NCBI RefSeq assembly: GCF_014145675.1
Contig: NZ_JACGZW010000006.1
Coordinates: 248,001-312,000, forward strand
Direction of reading: 5' to 3'
DNA from: Amycolatopsis dendrobii
Lineage (GTDB): Bacteria; Actinomycetota; Actinomycetes; Mycobacteriales; Pseudonocardiaceae
DNA length: 64,000 bases
In this document: positions 7,922 to 15,775 of the stretch, piece after piece
How the letters are laid out: each line of letters opens with the position of its first letter
Position numbering within the stretch: the first letter of the stretch is position 1
The notes under the pieces: generated by a model
The model's database searches: none
Seen by the model: only the letters and a program-made list of their open reading frames with translations
What the model was told of the DNA's origin: nothing
Program-made: the position numbers and the translations under genes

Positions 7922-8938
7922 CTAGCGATTGCGCCGGGCGTACGCGGCGGGCGTCGTGCCGGTCCAGCGTTTGAAGGCGTAAATGAAGCTCGACGCTTCG
8001 GCGTAGCCCAGGCGCAGGGCGACGTCGTCGACGGACAGCACGCCGGTGTCGAGCATTTCTTCCGCGAGCGTCTGGCGGACTTCGTCCAGCAGCTGGCGGT
8101 AGCCGGTGCCCGCCTCGGTCAACCGCCGCCGCAGGGTTCGCGAGCTGAGGGTGAGCTGGCGGGCGATCTCGTCCATCCCGGCGTCCGCGCCGCCGAGCCG
8201 CACCAGCCGTTCCCGCACCAGCTGCGGGACTCCCGAGCGCGTGCGGCGGCGGGCGACGAGGGCGTCGCACTGCGCGGCGCACAACGCGACGGTTTGCTCG
8301 TTGGCCTGCGGCAAAGGAAGGTTGAGCAACTCCGGGTCGAGGGCGACCTGATGCTCGGCCGCGCCGAAAACCGGGACGACGCCGAAGGCAGTCCGGTATG
8401 CGTCCACAAAGGACGAGGACGGAAAGCGGAACTTCAGACTTTCCAGGGAAATCTCGGGCAGCAGGTCCCGCATGACGGTGCAGATCGCGGAAAGGTCGCG
8501 CAGCGCGAGGAACCGGGCGACGTCGCCTGGCACCCGCGAATCGTCCAGCACCAGGCGGAGTCCGGCGGCGTCCAGCTCGACGTGCGGAATGCAGAAGGTG
8601 AAGGACAAATCCAGGTAGCGCAAGGCGAACACCATCGCGTCGCGCATCGTCGGGCTGCTGATGCAGGCGAACCCGAAGATGCCGAACGTCGTCACGCGGT
8701 ACCGGCAGCCGAGGCTGAGCGCGACGTCGTCGCCCGAGCCGACCGTCGACAGCAACGCCCGCACGACGGCCAGCTCCTGCCGCGCGTCGAGCTGCCGGTC
8801 CGGCGCGCGCAGTTCCTCGACCGGCACCCCGGGCAACGAGACTCCGCGTTCCTCGGCGAATCGGTGCATGAGCAGCACACTCGCCGTGCCGCGCGGGTAG
8901 TCCCAGTCGCGGATGGCGGGTGCGGCTAGCTCGGCCAT
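7922..8938 (-). CDS. AraC-family transcriptional regulator (OruR/FtrA-like N-terminus)
   Basis: A 338-residue regulator. Residues about 20-215 match the arabinose-binding-like N-terminal domain of the OruR/ArgR type. Residues about 245-335 hold the two AraC HTHs (MDEIARQLTLSSRTLRRRL and LSVDDVALRLGYAEASSF) and the signature ending FKRWTGTTPAAYARRN. It is divergent from the AlkZ-like gene with 80 bp between them. The regulated target is not obvious. Confidence 0.86.
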   Translation of the reverse strand: MAELAAPAIRDWDYPRGTASVLLMHRFAEERGVSLPGVPVEELRAPDRQLDARQELAVVRALLSTVGSGDDVALSLGCRYRVTTFGIFGFACISSPTMRDAMVFALRYLDLSFTFCIPHVELDAAGLRLVLDDSRVPGDVARFLALRDLSAICTVMRDLLPEISLESLKFRFPSSSFVDAYRTAFGVVPVFGAAEHQVALDPELLNLPLPQANEQTVALCAAQCDALVARRRTRSGVPQLVRERLVRLGGADAGMDEIARQLTLSSRTLRRRLTEAGTGYRQLLDEVRQTLAEEMLDTGVLSVDDVALRLGYAEASSFIYAFKRWTGTTPAAYARRNR

Positions 8939-9018
8939 GGCCGGAATTATGGATCAACCCGCCGTCCGCGTGCCGTTCGAGGGCCAAAACTGTCCGGGTT
9001 GCTCGTTAAGCTCCCGCC

Positions 9019-10110
9019 GTGCGCCTTTCCCACCGCGTCCTCAACCGCGCGACCCTCGACCGGCAACTGCTCCTCAAGCCCGCCAAGATGCCGGTTCTCG
9101 ACGCCGTCACCCACCTCGCCGGGCTGCAAGCGCAAGCGCCGTTCCCGCCGTACTACGCGCTGTGGTGCCGGTTGCAGGGCTTCCAGCCGGACGATCTCGC
9201 TAGTCTGCTGCTCGACCGCAGCGTGGTGCGGATGGTGCTGATGCGCGGCACCGTGCACCTCGTCCCCGCCGCAGACGCGCTGGCGTGGCGTCCGCTGGTG
9301 CAGATCGTCATGGACCGCGCCCTGACCGCGGCCAACCAGCATCGCGAACCGCTGTCGAAACTCGACCACGACGCGGTGGCGAAGACGACCAGCGAACTCC
9401 TGCGCGAACGGCCGTATTCGAGCGATCAACTCGGCAAAGCGCTGGTCGAGCACTATCCGGAGACGCCGGCCGGGTCGCTGATGTTCCTGGTCCGCGCCGT
9501 CCTGCCGCTCGTGCAGATCCCGCCGCGCGGCGTGTGGGGCAAGGCCGGGCAGCCGACCTACCAGGTCGCGGACCACTGGCTCGACGGCGTCGCCGCGCCC
9601 GAACCGTCCGCCGCCGAACTGGTCCGCCGCTATCTCGCCGCGTTCGGTCCGGCGACGGTCGCCGACGTGCAGGCCTGGGCCGGTGTCACGAAGCTTGGCG
9701 AGGTGGTCGAGGAGATGGACCTGCGCACGTACCTCGATCCCGAGGGCCGCACGCTCTACGACCTGCCGGACGCCACGCTGCCCGACGAGGACACGCCCGC
9801 GCCGACGAGGCTGCTCGGCCCGTTCGACCAGACGCTGCTGTCCTACGCCGACCGCACCCGGATGATCAGCGACGAGCACCGCAAACGCGTGATCACCGTC
9901 AACGGCCTGGTCAAAGGCACCCTGCTGGTCGACGGCCGGGTCCGCGGGAGCTGGGAGACCACGACCGCCCGCGGGTCGGCGACGATGGTCCTCACCCCGT
10001 TCGAACGGCTGGCGAAACGCGACATCGCCGCGTTGGAGAGCAACGGGCGGAAGCTGCTCGCGTGGGCCGAGCCAGGCAAGACGCACGAGGTCGAGGTCGT
10101 GCCCGGGTAG
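9019..10110 (+). CDS. Winged-helix DNA-binding protein, AlkZ/YcaQ-like (HTH_42)
   Basis: A 363-residue member of the HTH_42 family. The opening has the family hallmark GLQAQAPFPPYYALWCRL followed by VVRMVLMRGTVHLVPA. AlkZ and YcaQ are DNA glycosylases that repair azinomycin-type crosslinks; many actinomycete paralogues are uncharacterised. The catalytic QxQ/QxD motif of true AlkZ may correspond to GLQAQAP near residue 35. The GTG start has no SD, but a TAAGCT -10-like hexamer ends seven bases upstream, suggesting leaderless transcription. Confidence 0.78.
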   Translation: MRLSHRVLNRATLDRQLLLKPAKMPVLDAVTHLAGLQAQAPFPPYYALWCRLQGFQPDDLASLLLDRSVVRMVLMRGTVHLVPAADALAWRPLVQIVMDRALTAANQHREPLSKLDHDAVAKTTSELLRERPYSSDQLGKALVEHYPETPAGSLMFLVRAVLPLVQIPPRGVWGKAGQPTYQVADHWLDGVAAPEPSAAELVRRYLAAFGPATVADVQAWAGVTKLGEVVEEMDLRTYLDPEGRTLYDLPDATLPDEDTPAPTRLLGPFDQTLLSYADRTRMISDEHRKRVITVNGLVKGTLLVDGRVRGSWETTTARGSATMVLTPFERLAKRDIAALESNGRKLLAWAEPGKTHEVEVVPG

Positions 10111-10191
10111 CCTCGTCCGCTGGCCGGAATTCTCGATCGGGTGGCCGTTCGTGCCCTTCCGCCGAGCTGGGCGCCTGCGTAGCTTCAGCCT

Positions 10192-11667
10192 ATGGACGAC
10201 ACCCCGTCGGTGCTGATCGTCGGCACCGGGTTCGGCGGAATCGGCGCCGCGATCGAGCTGAAGCGCGCCGGTTTCCCGAACGTCACGATCCTCGAGCGGG
10301 CGGCCGAACCGGGCGGTGTGTGGCGCGAGAACACCTACCCCGGCGCGGCCTGCGACATCCCGTCGCCGCTGTACTCGTTCTCCTTCGAGCCCAATCCGGA
10401 CTGGCCGAAGCGGTACGCGATGCAGCCGGACATCCACGCCTATCTCAAGCGCGTGATCGCGAAATACGGCATCGAACCGCACATCCGGTACGGCCGCGAG
10501 GTCACGTCCGCGACCTACGACAACGGCCGCTGGCACGTCGAGACCGCACAGGGCGAAACCTTCGAGGCAGACGTCTTCGTGCCCGCCGTCGGCCAGCTTT
10601 CCCGGCCCGCTTGGCCGTCGATCCCCGGCCGTGAGACCTTCGCCGGCGCGGCTTTCCACTCCGCTGAGTGGAACCACGAAATCCCGTTGGCGGGCAAGCG
10701 CGTCGCGGTGGTCGGCACCGGCGCGAGCGCGATCCAGTTCGTGCCGGAGATCCGCAAGGAAGCCGCGCACGTCACCGTCTTCCAGCGCACGCCGCCGTAC
10801 ATCATGGCCAAGAACGACGGCCGCTACAAAGCCTGGCAGAAGCGGCTTTTCCGCCGCCTGCCGAAGACGCAGCTGTTCGGCCGCGCGCGGATCTTCCTGC
10901 TCGCCGAATACGCGACCTACGGCATGACCCGGCACCCGGTGCTGACCAAGATCTTCGAGCTGCGGACCGCTCAGCTGCGCCGCCGCCATCTCAAGGACCG
11001 CACGCTGCGCCGCAAGGTCAAGCCGGACTATCCGCTGGGCTGCAAGCGGATCTTGTTCACCAACGACTACCTGCCCGCGCTCGCCCAGCCGAACGTCTCC
11101 GTCGAAACCTCGTCGATCAAGGAAATCACCCCGCGCGGCGTGCGCACCGAGGACGGCGTGGAGCACGAGGCGGACGTGCTGATCTACGGCACCGGGTTCA
11201 AGGCGACGGAATTCCTCGGCCCGATGAAGGTGTTCGGCCGCGACGGCCGGTCGCTGGCCGAGGCGTGGAGCGGCGGCGCGCGGGCATATCTCGGCATGAC
11301 GGTGCCGGGATTCCCGAACCTGTTCTGCGTCTACGGCCCCAACACCAACCTCGGCGCGGGCTCGATCATCTACATGATCGAACGGCAAGCCCGCTACCTC
11401 CGCCAGGCCGTCGAGCACCTCGCCCGGCCGGACGTGGCGTCGCTGGAGGTGCGCGCCGAGGTCGAGGAGCGCTACGACCGCGAGGTGCAAGCACGGCTTT
11501 CGCACAGCGTCTGGAGCGGGTGCACCAGCTGGTACCGGCAGGAAAACGGCCGGGTGAGCACCAACTGGCCCGGGCTGGTCACCGAATACGACCGCCGGAC
11601 CAGGGCACTCGACCCGGCCGACTACCTGGTGCGTTCGATCAGGGCAGGTTCTTCAGGCCCGCGCTGA
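10192..11667 (+). CDS. Flavin-containing Baeyer-Villiger-type monooxygenase
   Basis: A 491-residue class B flavoprotein. It has the FAD-binding GTGFGGIGAA near residue 11, the BVMO fingerprint FAGAAFHSAEW (FxGxxxHxxxW) near residues 150-160, and the NADPH-binding GTGASAIQF near residue 177. These enzymes insert oxygen next to ketones or oxidise heteroatoms. A TAGCTT -10-like hexamer lies six bases before ATG, so the mRNA may be leaderless. Its 3' end overlaps the convergent chitinase by 29 bp. Substrate unknown. Confidence 0.87.
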   Translation: MDDTPSVLIVGTGFGGIGAAIELKRAGFPNVTILERAAEPGGVWRENTYPGAACDIPSPLYSFSFEPNPDWPKRYAMQPDIHAYLKRVIAKYGIEPHIRYGREVTSATYDNGRWHVETAQGETFEADVFVPAVGQLSRPAWPSIPGRETFAGAAFHSAEWNHEIPLAGKRVAVVGTGASAIQFVPEIRKEAAHVTVFQRTPPYIMAKNDGRYKAWQKRLFRRLPKTQLFGRARIFLLAEYATYGMTRHPVLTKIFELRTAQLRRRHLKDRTLRRKVKPDYPLGCKRILFTNDYLPALAQPNVSVETSSIKEITPRGVRTEDGVEHEADVLIYGTGFKATEFLGPMKVFGRDGRSLAEAWSGGARAYLGMTVPGFPNLFCVYGPNTNLGAGSIIYMIERQARYLRQAVEHLARPDVASLEVRAEVEERYDREVQARLSHSVWSGCTSWYRQENGRVSTNWPGLVTEYDRRTRALDPADYLVRSIRAGSSGPR

Positions 11668-13153
11668 CCGTGTTGGCGAAGGAGTAGCCGTTCGACGCGT
11701 CCCAGTTGATGGACCAGGTCATCGCGCCGCGGAACTCCGGATACGTCGTCGACGGCTTGAAGGAGGCGCAGCCGGTGGCCTTGGCCATGCAGTTCATCGC
11801 CGATACGACGTTGGACGGCGACTGGTACCCGCCGCCCGCCGCCGAGCCCGAGGACGGCAGCCCGAACGCCACCTGGTCGGCCCGCAGGCCGCCCTGCAGC
11901 TGGATGCACGAGAGCGCGGTGAGGAAGTCGACGGTGCCCTGGGAGTAGACGTTCCCGTTGCAGCCGTTCATCGCGCCCGAGTTGTAGTACTGCATGTTGA
12001 CGACGGTGAGGATGTCCTTGACGTTCAGTGCCAGCTGGAAGTAGCCGCCCTGGGTGGACTGCATGTCGATCGTCTGCGGCGCCATGGTGATCACCGAGCC
12101 GCCGCCGTCGTGGATGCTGCGCAGCGCCTGTCCCATGTAGGTGGCGTTGATGCCGTTCTCCAGGTCGATGTCGACGCCGTCGAAACCGTAGGTCGAGATC
12201 AGCTGCTTCACCGAGTTGGCGAAGTTGCTCGCCGAGGAGCTGTCGCCGACGCTGATCGTGCCCTTCTCGCCGCCGACCGAGATGATCACCTTCTGGCCGC
12301 GTGCCTGCACAGTCTTGACGTCCTCGCGGAACTGCGCGTCGGTGTAGCCGCCGAGCTTCGACGACAACGCCGGGTCGAGCGTGAAGCTCACCGCGCCGGG
12401 CGTCGTGGTGGCGTCGGCGAAGGCGATCGCGATGACGTTGTACGTCGTGGGCACGTCAGCGAGCCGGAGCGTCTTCGCGCCGTTGTCGAAGTTCTGCCAG
12501 TAGCCGGTGAGGATGTGCTTCGGCAGGTCGCCGTTGTGCGGCGGGGTGCTGGTCGTGGTGGTCGTCGTCGGCGAGGTCGGGGTCGTCGGCGTCGTGGACG
12601 TCGTGGACGTCGTGGGGCTCGTGGGGCTCGTGGACGTCGTGGGCGGGGTGCCCGGGCCGTCGAGGTTCACGTCGTCGGCGAGGTACGCGGGCTGGCCGTA
12701 CCAGCCGTGCAGGTACACCGTGAGGCTCGTGGACGAGCCGGTGGTGAAGCTCAGGCTGAGCTGCTGCCAGCCGTTCGCTCCGGGCGTCCAGGTGTTCTGC
12801 GTGGCCGAGCCGGAGACACCGAGGTAGACGTAGCTGCCCTGAACCCACGCGGAGAGCTTGTACGCGGTGTTGGGCTGCACGGTGACCTGCTGGGAGCACT
12901 GCCCGGTGTCGGAGCCGGATGGCGCCGCGCTCAGCGAGTGGCTGCCGTCGTGCGCCTGGGTCGAGACGACCGACGCGGTGGCGGTGCAGGTCCAGCCGGA
13001 GAGCGAGCCGCTCTCGAAGCCGGGGTTGGCGAGGATGTTCGCGGCCGACGCGCTGCTGGTGCCGAGGGCGAGCGTGACGCCGAGCGCGAGCGCGACCGAG
13101 GCCAGCAGGGACACCAGGGCAGGCATCCGCCGGGGGGACGGGTGTGGGGACAC
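11639..13153 (-). CDS. Secreted GH18 chitinase with N-terminal carbohydrate-binding module
   Basis: A 504-residue exported enzyme that hydrolyses chitin. Order: signal peptide (residues 1-38, ending SASAA), a beta-sandwich carbohydrate-binding module (about 39-170), a Thr/Ser/Pro linker (about 171-212) and a GH18 TIM barrel (about 214-504). The barrel has the catalytic DGVDIDLE (DxDxE) near residue 328 and an SVGGEKG strand before it. The GTG start has GGAGG seven bases upstream. A DasR-type palindrome lies 40 bp upstream, so GlcNAc-responsive control is expected. The module order resembles Streptomyces family-18 chitinases. Confidence 0.92.
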   Translation of the reverse strand: MSPHPSPRRMPALVSLLASVALALGVTLALGTSSASAANILANPGFESGSLSGWTCTATASVVSTQAHDGSHSLSAAPSGSDTGQCSQQVTVQPNTAYKLSAWVQGSYVYLGVSGSATQNTWTPGANGWQQLSLSFTTGSSTSLTVYLHGWYGQPAYLADDVNLDGPGTPPTTSTSPTSPTTSTTSTTPTTPTSPTTTTTTSTPPHNGDLPKHILTGYWQNFDNGAKTLRLADVPTTYNVIAIAFADATTTPGAVSFTLDPALSSKLGGYTDAQFREDVKTVQARGQKVIISVGGEKGTISVGDSSSASNFANSVKQLISTYGFDGVDIDLENGINATYMGQALRSIHDGGGSVITMAPQTIDMQSTQGGYFQLALNVKDILTVVNMQYYNSGAMNGCNGNVYSQGTVDFLTALSCIQLQGGLRADQVAFGLPSSGSAAGGGYQSPSNVVSAMNCMAKATGCASFKPSTTYPEFRGAMTWSINWDASNGYSFANTVSAGLKNLP

Positions 13154-13192
13154 GGGCAGACCTCCGCACGACAGTGAGCCAGGTCACCTCAA

Positions 13193-13208
13193 AATGGACT
13201 AGACCAAT
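13193..13208. promoter_or_regulatory. DasR-responsive element (dre) in the chitinase promoter
   Basis: AATGGACTAGACCAAT matches the Streptomyces dre palindrome A(C/G)TGGTCTAGACCA(G/C)T at nearly every core position. It ends 40 bp upstream of the chitinase start. DasR is a GntR-family repressor relieved by phosphorylated glucosamine/GlcNAc. That a DasR orthologue acts here is inferred; the regulator is not in the window. Confidence 0.7.
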
Positions 13209-13320
13209 ACGGATGTCAAGGAACTTCCGGAGGTGCTTCGGCGGGCCATGCGCGGCGGGCGGGGCGGGCAGCGGCACAATGCAGGCTCGGAGCAACCCGA
13301 GACGAAGCAGGAGCCTGGTT

Positions 13321-15684
13321 TTGAGCGTGCAGTCGGTCGAGCAGCGGATCGCCGAAGAGCTGGGGGTGCGCGAAGGGCAGGTCAAGGCCGCCGTCACCCT
13401 CCTCGACGAGGGGTCCACGGTGCCGTTCATCGCCCGGTACCGCAAGGAAGTCACCGGAGAGCTGGACGACGCGCAGCTGCGCACGCTCGAGGAGCGGCTG
13501 CGCTACCTGCGCGAGCTCGACGAGCGCCGCGCCGCGGTGCTGGAGTCCATCCGGAGCCAGGGCAAGCTGGACGAGGCGCTCGAGGCGCAGATCCTCGCCG
13601 CGGACACGAAGTCGCGGCTGGAGGACATCTACCTGCCCTACAAGCCGAAGCGGCGGACCAAGGCGCAGATCGCCCGCGAGGCCGGTCTCGAGCCGCTGGC
13701 CGACGGCCTGCTGAGCGACCCGTCGACCGATCCGCAGGCGGCCGCCGCGGTGTTCGTCGACGCGGACAAGGGCGTCGCGGACGCGCAGGCCGCCCTCGAC
13801 GGCGCGCGCGCCATCCTGGTCGAGCGCTTCGCCGAGGACGCCGACCTCATCGGCGAGCTGCGCGAGAAGATGTGGACCGAGGGCCACCTGGCCTCGAAGG
13901 TCCGCGCGGGCAAGGAGACCGACGGGGCCAAGTTCTCCGACTACTTCGACTTCTCCGAGCCCTACACCAAGCTCCCCTCGCACCGGATCCTCGCGATGCT
14001 GCGCGGCGAGAAGGAAGAGATCCTCGACCTGTCGATGGAGCCTTCCGAGCCGGTAGCCGAGGACGCCCCGGTCCGGGTCGGCCCGACCGAGTACGAGCAG
14101 CGCATCGCCGCCCGGTTCGGCATCAGCCAGCAGGACCGTCCCGCGGACAAGTGGCTCGGCGACACCGTGCGCTGGGCCTGGCGCACGAAGATCCTCCTGC
14201 ACCTGGGCATCGACCTGCGGATGCGGCTGCGCCAATCGGCCGAGGACGACGCCGTGCGCGTGTTCGCGGCCAACCTGCGCGACCTGCTGCTGGCCGCCCC
14301 GGCGGGCACCCGCGCGACGATGGGCCTCGACCCGGGCTTCCGCACCGGCGTCAAGGTGGCCGTGGTCGACGCGACCGGCAAGGTCGTCGACACCCACGTC
14401 ATCTACCCGCACCAGCCCGCGAACAAGTGGGACCAGTCGATCGCCGAACTGGCCGTGCTGGCCGGGAAGCACAACGTCGACCTGATCTCGATCGGCAACG
14501 GCACCGCCTCGCGCGAGACCGACAAGCTGGCGATCGAGCTGATCAAGAAGCACCCGGAGCTGAAGCTCACCAAGGCCGTGGTGTCCGAGGCGGGCGCCTC
14601 GGTGTACTCGGCCTCGGCGTTCGCTTCGCAGGAACTGCCGGGCATGGACGTCTCGCTGCGCGGCGCGGTCTCGATCGCGCGCCGGCTGCAGGACCCGCTG
14701 GCCGAACTCGTGAAGATCGACCCGAAGTCGATCGGCGTCGGCCAGTACCAGCACGACCTGTCCGAGGTGTCGCTGTCGCGTTCGCTGGACGCGGTGGTCG
14801 AGGACTGCGTGAACGCGGTCGGCGTGGACGTGAACACCGCGTCCGCCCCGCTGCTGACCCGGGTTTCGGGCATCACGACGTCGCTCGCGGAGAACATCGT
14901 GGCGCACCGCGACTCCAACGGCCCGTTCCGCTCGCGGACCGCGCTCAAGGACGTCGCGCGGCTCGGCCCGAAGGCGTTCGAGCAGTGCGCGGGCTTCCTG
15001 CGCATCCCCGACGGCGACGACCCGCTCGACGCGTCCTCGGTGCACCCGGAGGCGTACCCGGTGGTCCGGCGGATCCTCGACCGCACCGGCACCGGCATCC
15101 GCGAGCTGATCGGCAACGCCCGGACCTTGCAGGCGCTGAAGCCCGCCGAGTTCGTCGACGACACCTTCGGGCTCCCGACGGTCACCGACATCCTGTCCGA
15201 ACTGGAGAAGCCGGGCCGCGACCCGCGTCCGGCGTTCAAGACCGCGACCTTCGCCGAGGGCGTCGAGAAGATCGCCGACCTCAAACCGGGCATGCGCCTG
15301 GAGGGCGTCGTGACGAACGTGGCCGCGTTCGGCGCGTTCATCGACGTCGGCGTGCACCAGGACGGTCTCGCGCACGTTTCGGCGCTGTCGAAGAACTTCG
15401 TGAAGGACCCGCGCGACGTCGTGAAGCCGGGCGACATCGTGAAGGTGAAGGTGCTGGACGTCGACGTGCCGCGCAAGCGGATCTCGCTGACGCTGCGCCT
15501 GGACGACGAACCCGGCGCGGGCAACAACCGCGGCGGCGGTGGCGGCGGACGGGACCGCGGCCAGGGCGGCGGCGGTCAGCGCCGGAACCAGCCGCAGCAG
15601 CGGGGCGGCGGCCGGGACCGTCGCGACTCCGGAGGCGGCGGCGCGATGGCGGACGCGCTGCGGCGCGCCGGATTCGGCAAGTAG
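13321..15684 (+). CDS. tex: Tex-family RNA-binding transcription accessory protein
   Basis: A 787-residue Tex orthologue. Order: Tex N-terminal helical region (QSVEQRIAEELGV to LPYKPKRRTKAQIA), the YqgF/RNase H-like domain opening MGLDPGFRTGVKVAVVDA, helix-hairpin-helix segments, and a C-terminal S1 domain with EGVVTNVAAFGAFIDVGVHQ. It ends in a Gly/Arg-rich tail. Tex binds nucleic acid and associates with transcription complexes. TTG 13321 is chosen because AGGAG sits seven bases upstream; the frame is open further upstream (13144, ATG 13279) but without an SD or family homology. A strong hairpin terminator follows. Confidence 0.9.
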   Translation: MSVQSVEQRIAEELGVREGQVKAAVTLLDEGSTVPFIARYRKEVTGELDDAQLRTLEERLRYLRELDERRAAVLESIRSQGKLDEALEAQILAADTKSRLEDIYLPYKPKRRTKAQIAREAGLEPLADGLLSDPSTDPQAAAAVFVDADKGVADAQAALDGARAILVERFAEDADLIGELREKMWTEGHLASKVRAGKETDGAKFSDYFDFSEPYTKLPSHRILAMLRGEKEEILDLSMEPSEPVAEDAPVRVGPTEYEQRIAARFGISQQDRPADKWLGDTVRWAWRTKILLHLGIDLRMRLRQSAEDDAVRVFAANLRDLLLAAPAGTRATMGLDPGFRTGVKVAVVDATGKVVDTHVIYPHQPANKWDQSIAELAVLAGKHNVDLISIGNGTASRETDKLAIELIKKHPELKLTKAVVSEAGASVYSASAFASQELPGMDVSLRGAVSIARRLQDPLAELVKIDPKSIGVGQYQHDLSEVSLSRSLDAVVEDCVNAVGVDVNTASAPLLTRVSGITTSLAENIVAHRDSNGPFRSRTALKDVARLGPKAFEQCAGFLRIPDGDDPLDASSVHPEAYPVVRRILDRTGTGIRELIGNARTLQALKPAEFVDDTFGLPTVTDILSELEKPGRDPRPAFKTATFAEGVEKIADLKPGMRLEGVVTNVAAFGAFIDVGVHQDGLAHVSALSKNFVKDPRDVVKPGDIVKVKVLDVDVPRKRISLTLRLDDEPGAGNNRGGGGGGRDRGQGGGGQRRNQPQQRGGGRDRRDSGGGGAMADALRRAGFGK

Positions 15685-15692
15685 CTTCATCA

Positions 15693-15734
15693 CGGAAAAC
15701 GGCCTCTTCAGCTGTTCGGAGAGGCCGTTTTCCG
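15693..15734 (+). terminator. Rho-independent-type hairpin after tex
   Basis: A perfect 15-bp stem (15693-15707 with 15720-15734) and a 12-base loop, nine bases after the tex stop. The arms hold an AAAA/TTTT run, as often seen in actinomycete terminators that lack a long U tract. Confidence 0.75.
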
Positions 15735-15775
15735 GCGCGGGGATCGCACCAAGATCCGAATTCGTAACAGCGTGC

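Noticed and set aside
8947..11505. 852-codon open frame on the minus strand
   Set aside because: It is antisense to the AlkZ-like and BVMO genes; its Arg/Gly/His-rich translation shows no domain. A GC-bias shadow.
12540..12655. Repetitive GTCGTGGACGTC-type tract resembling a satellite or CRISPR-like repeat
   Set aside because: It encodes the Thr/Ser/Pro linker of the chitinase in frame; units are irregular, with no spacers.
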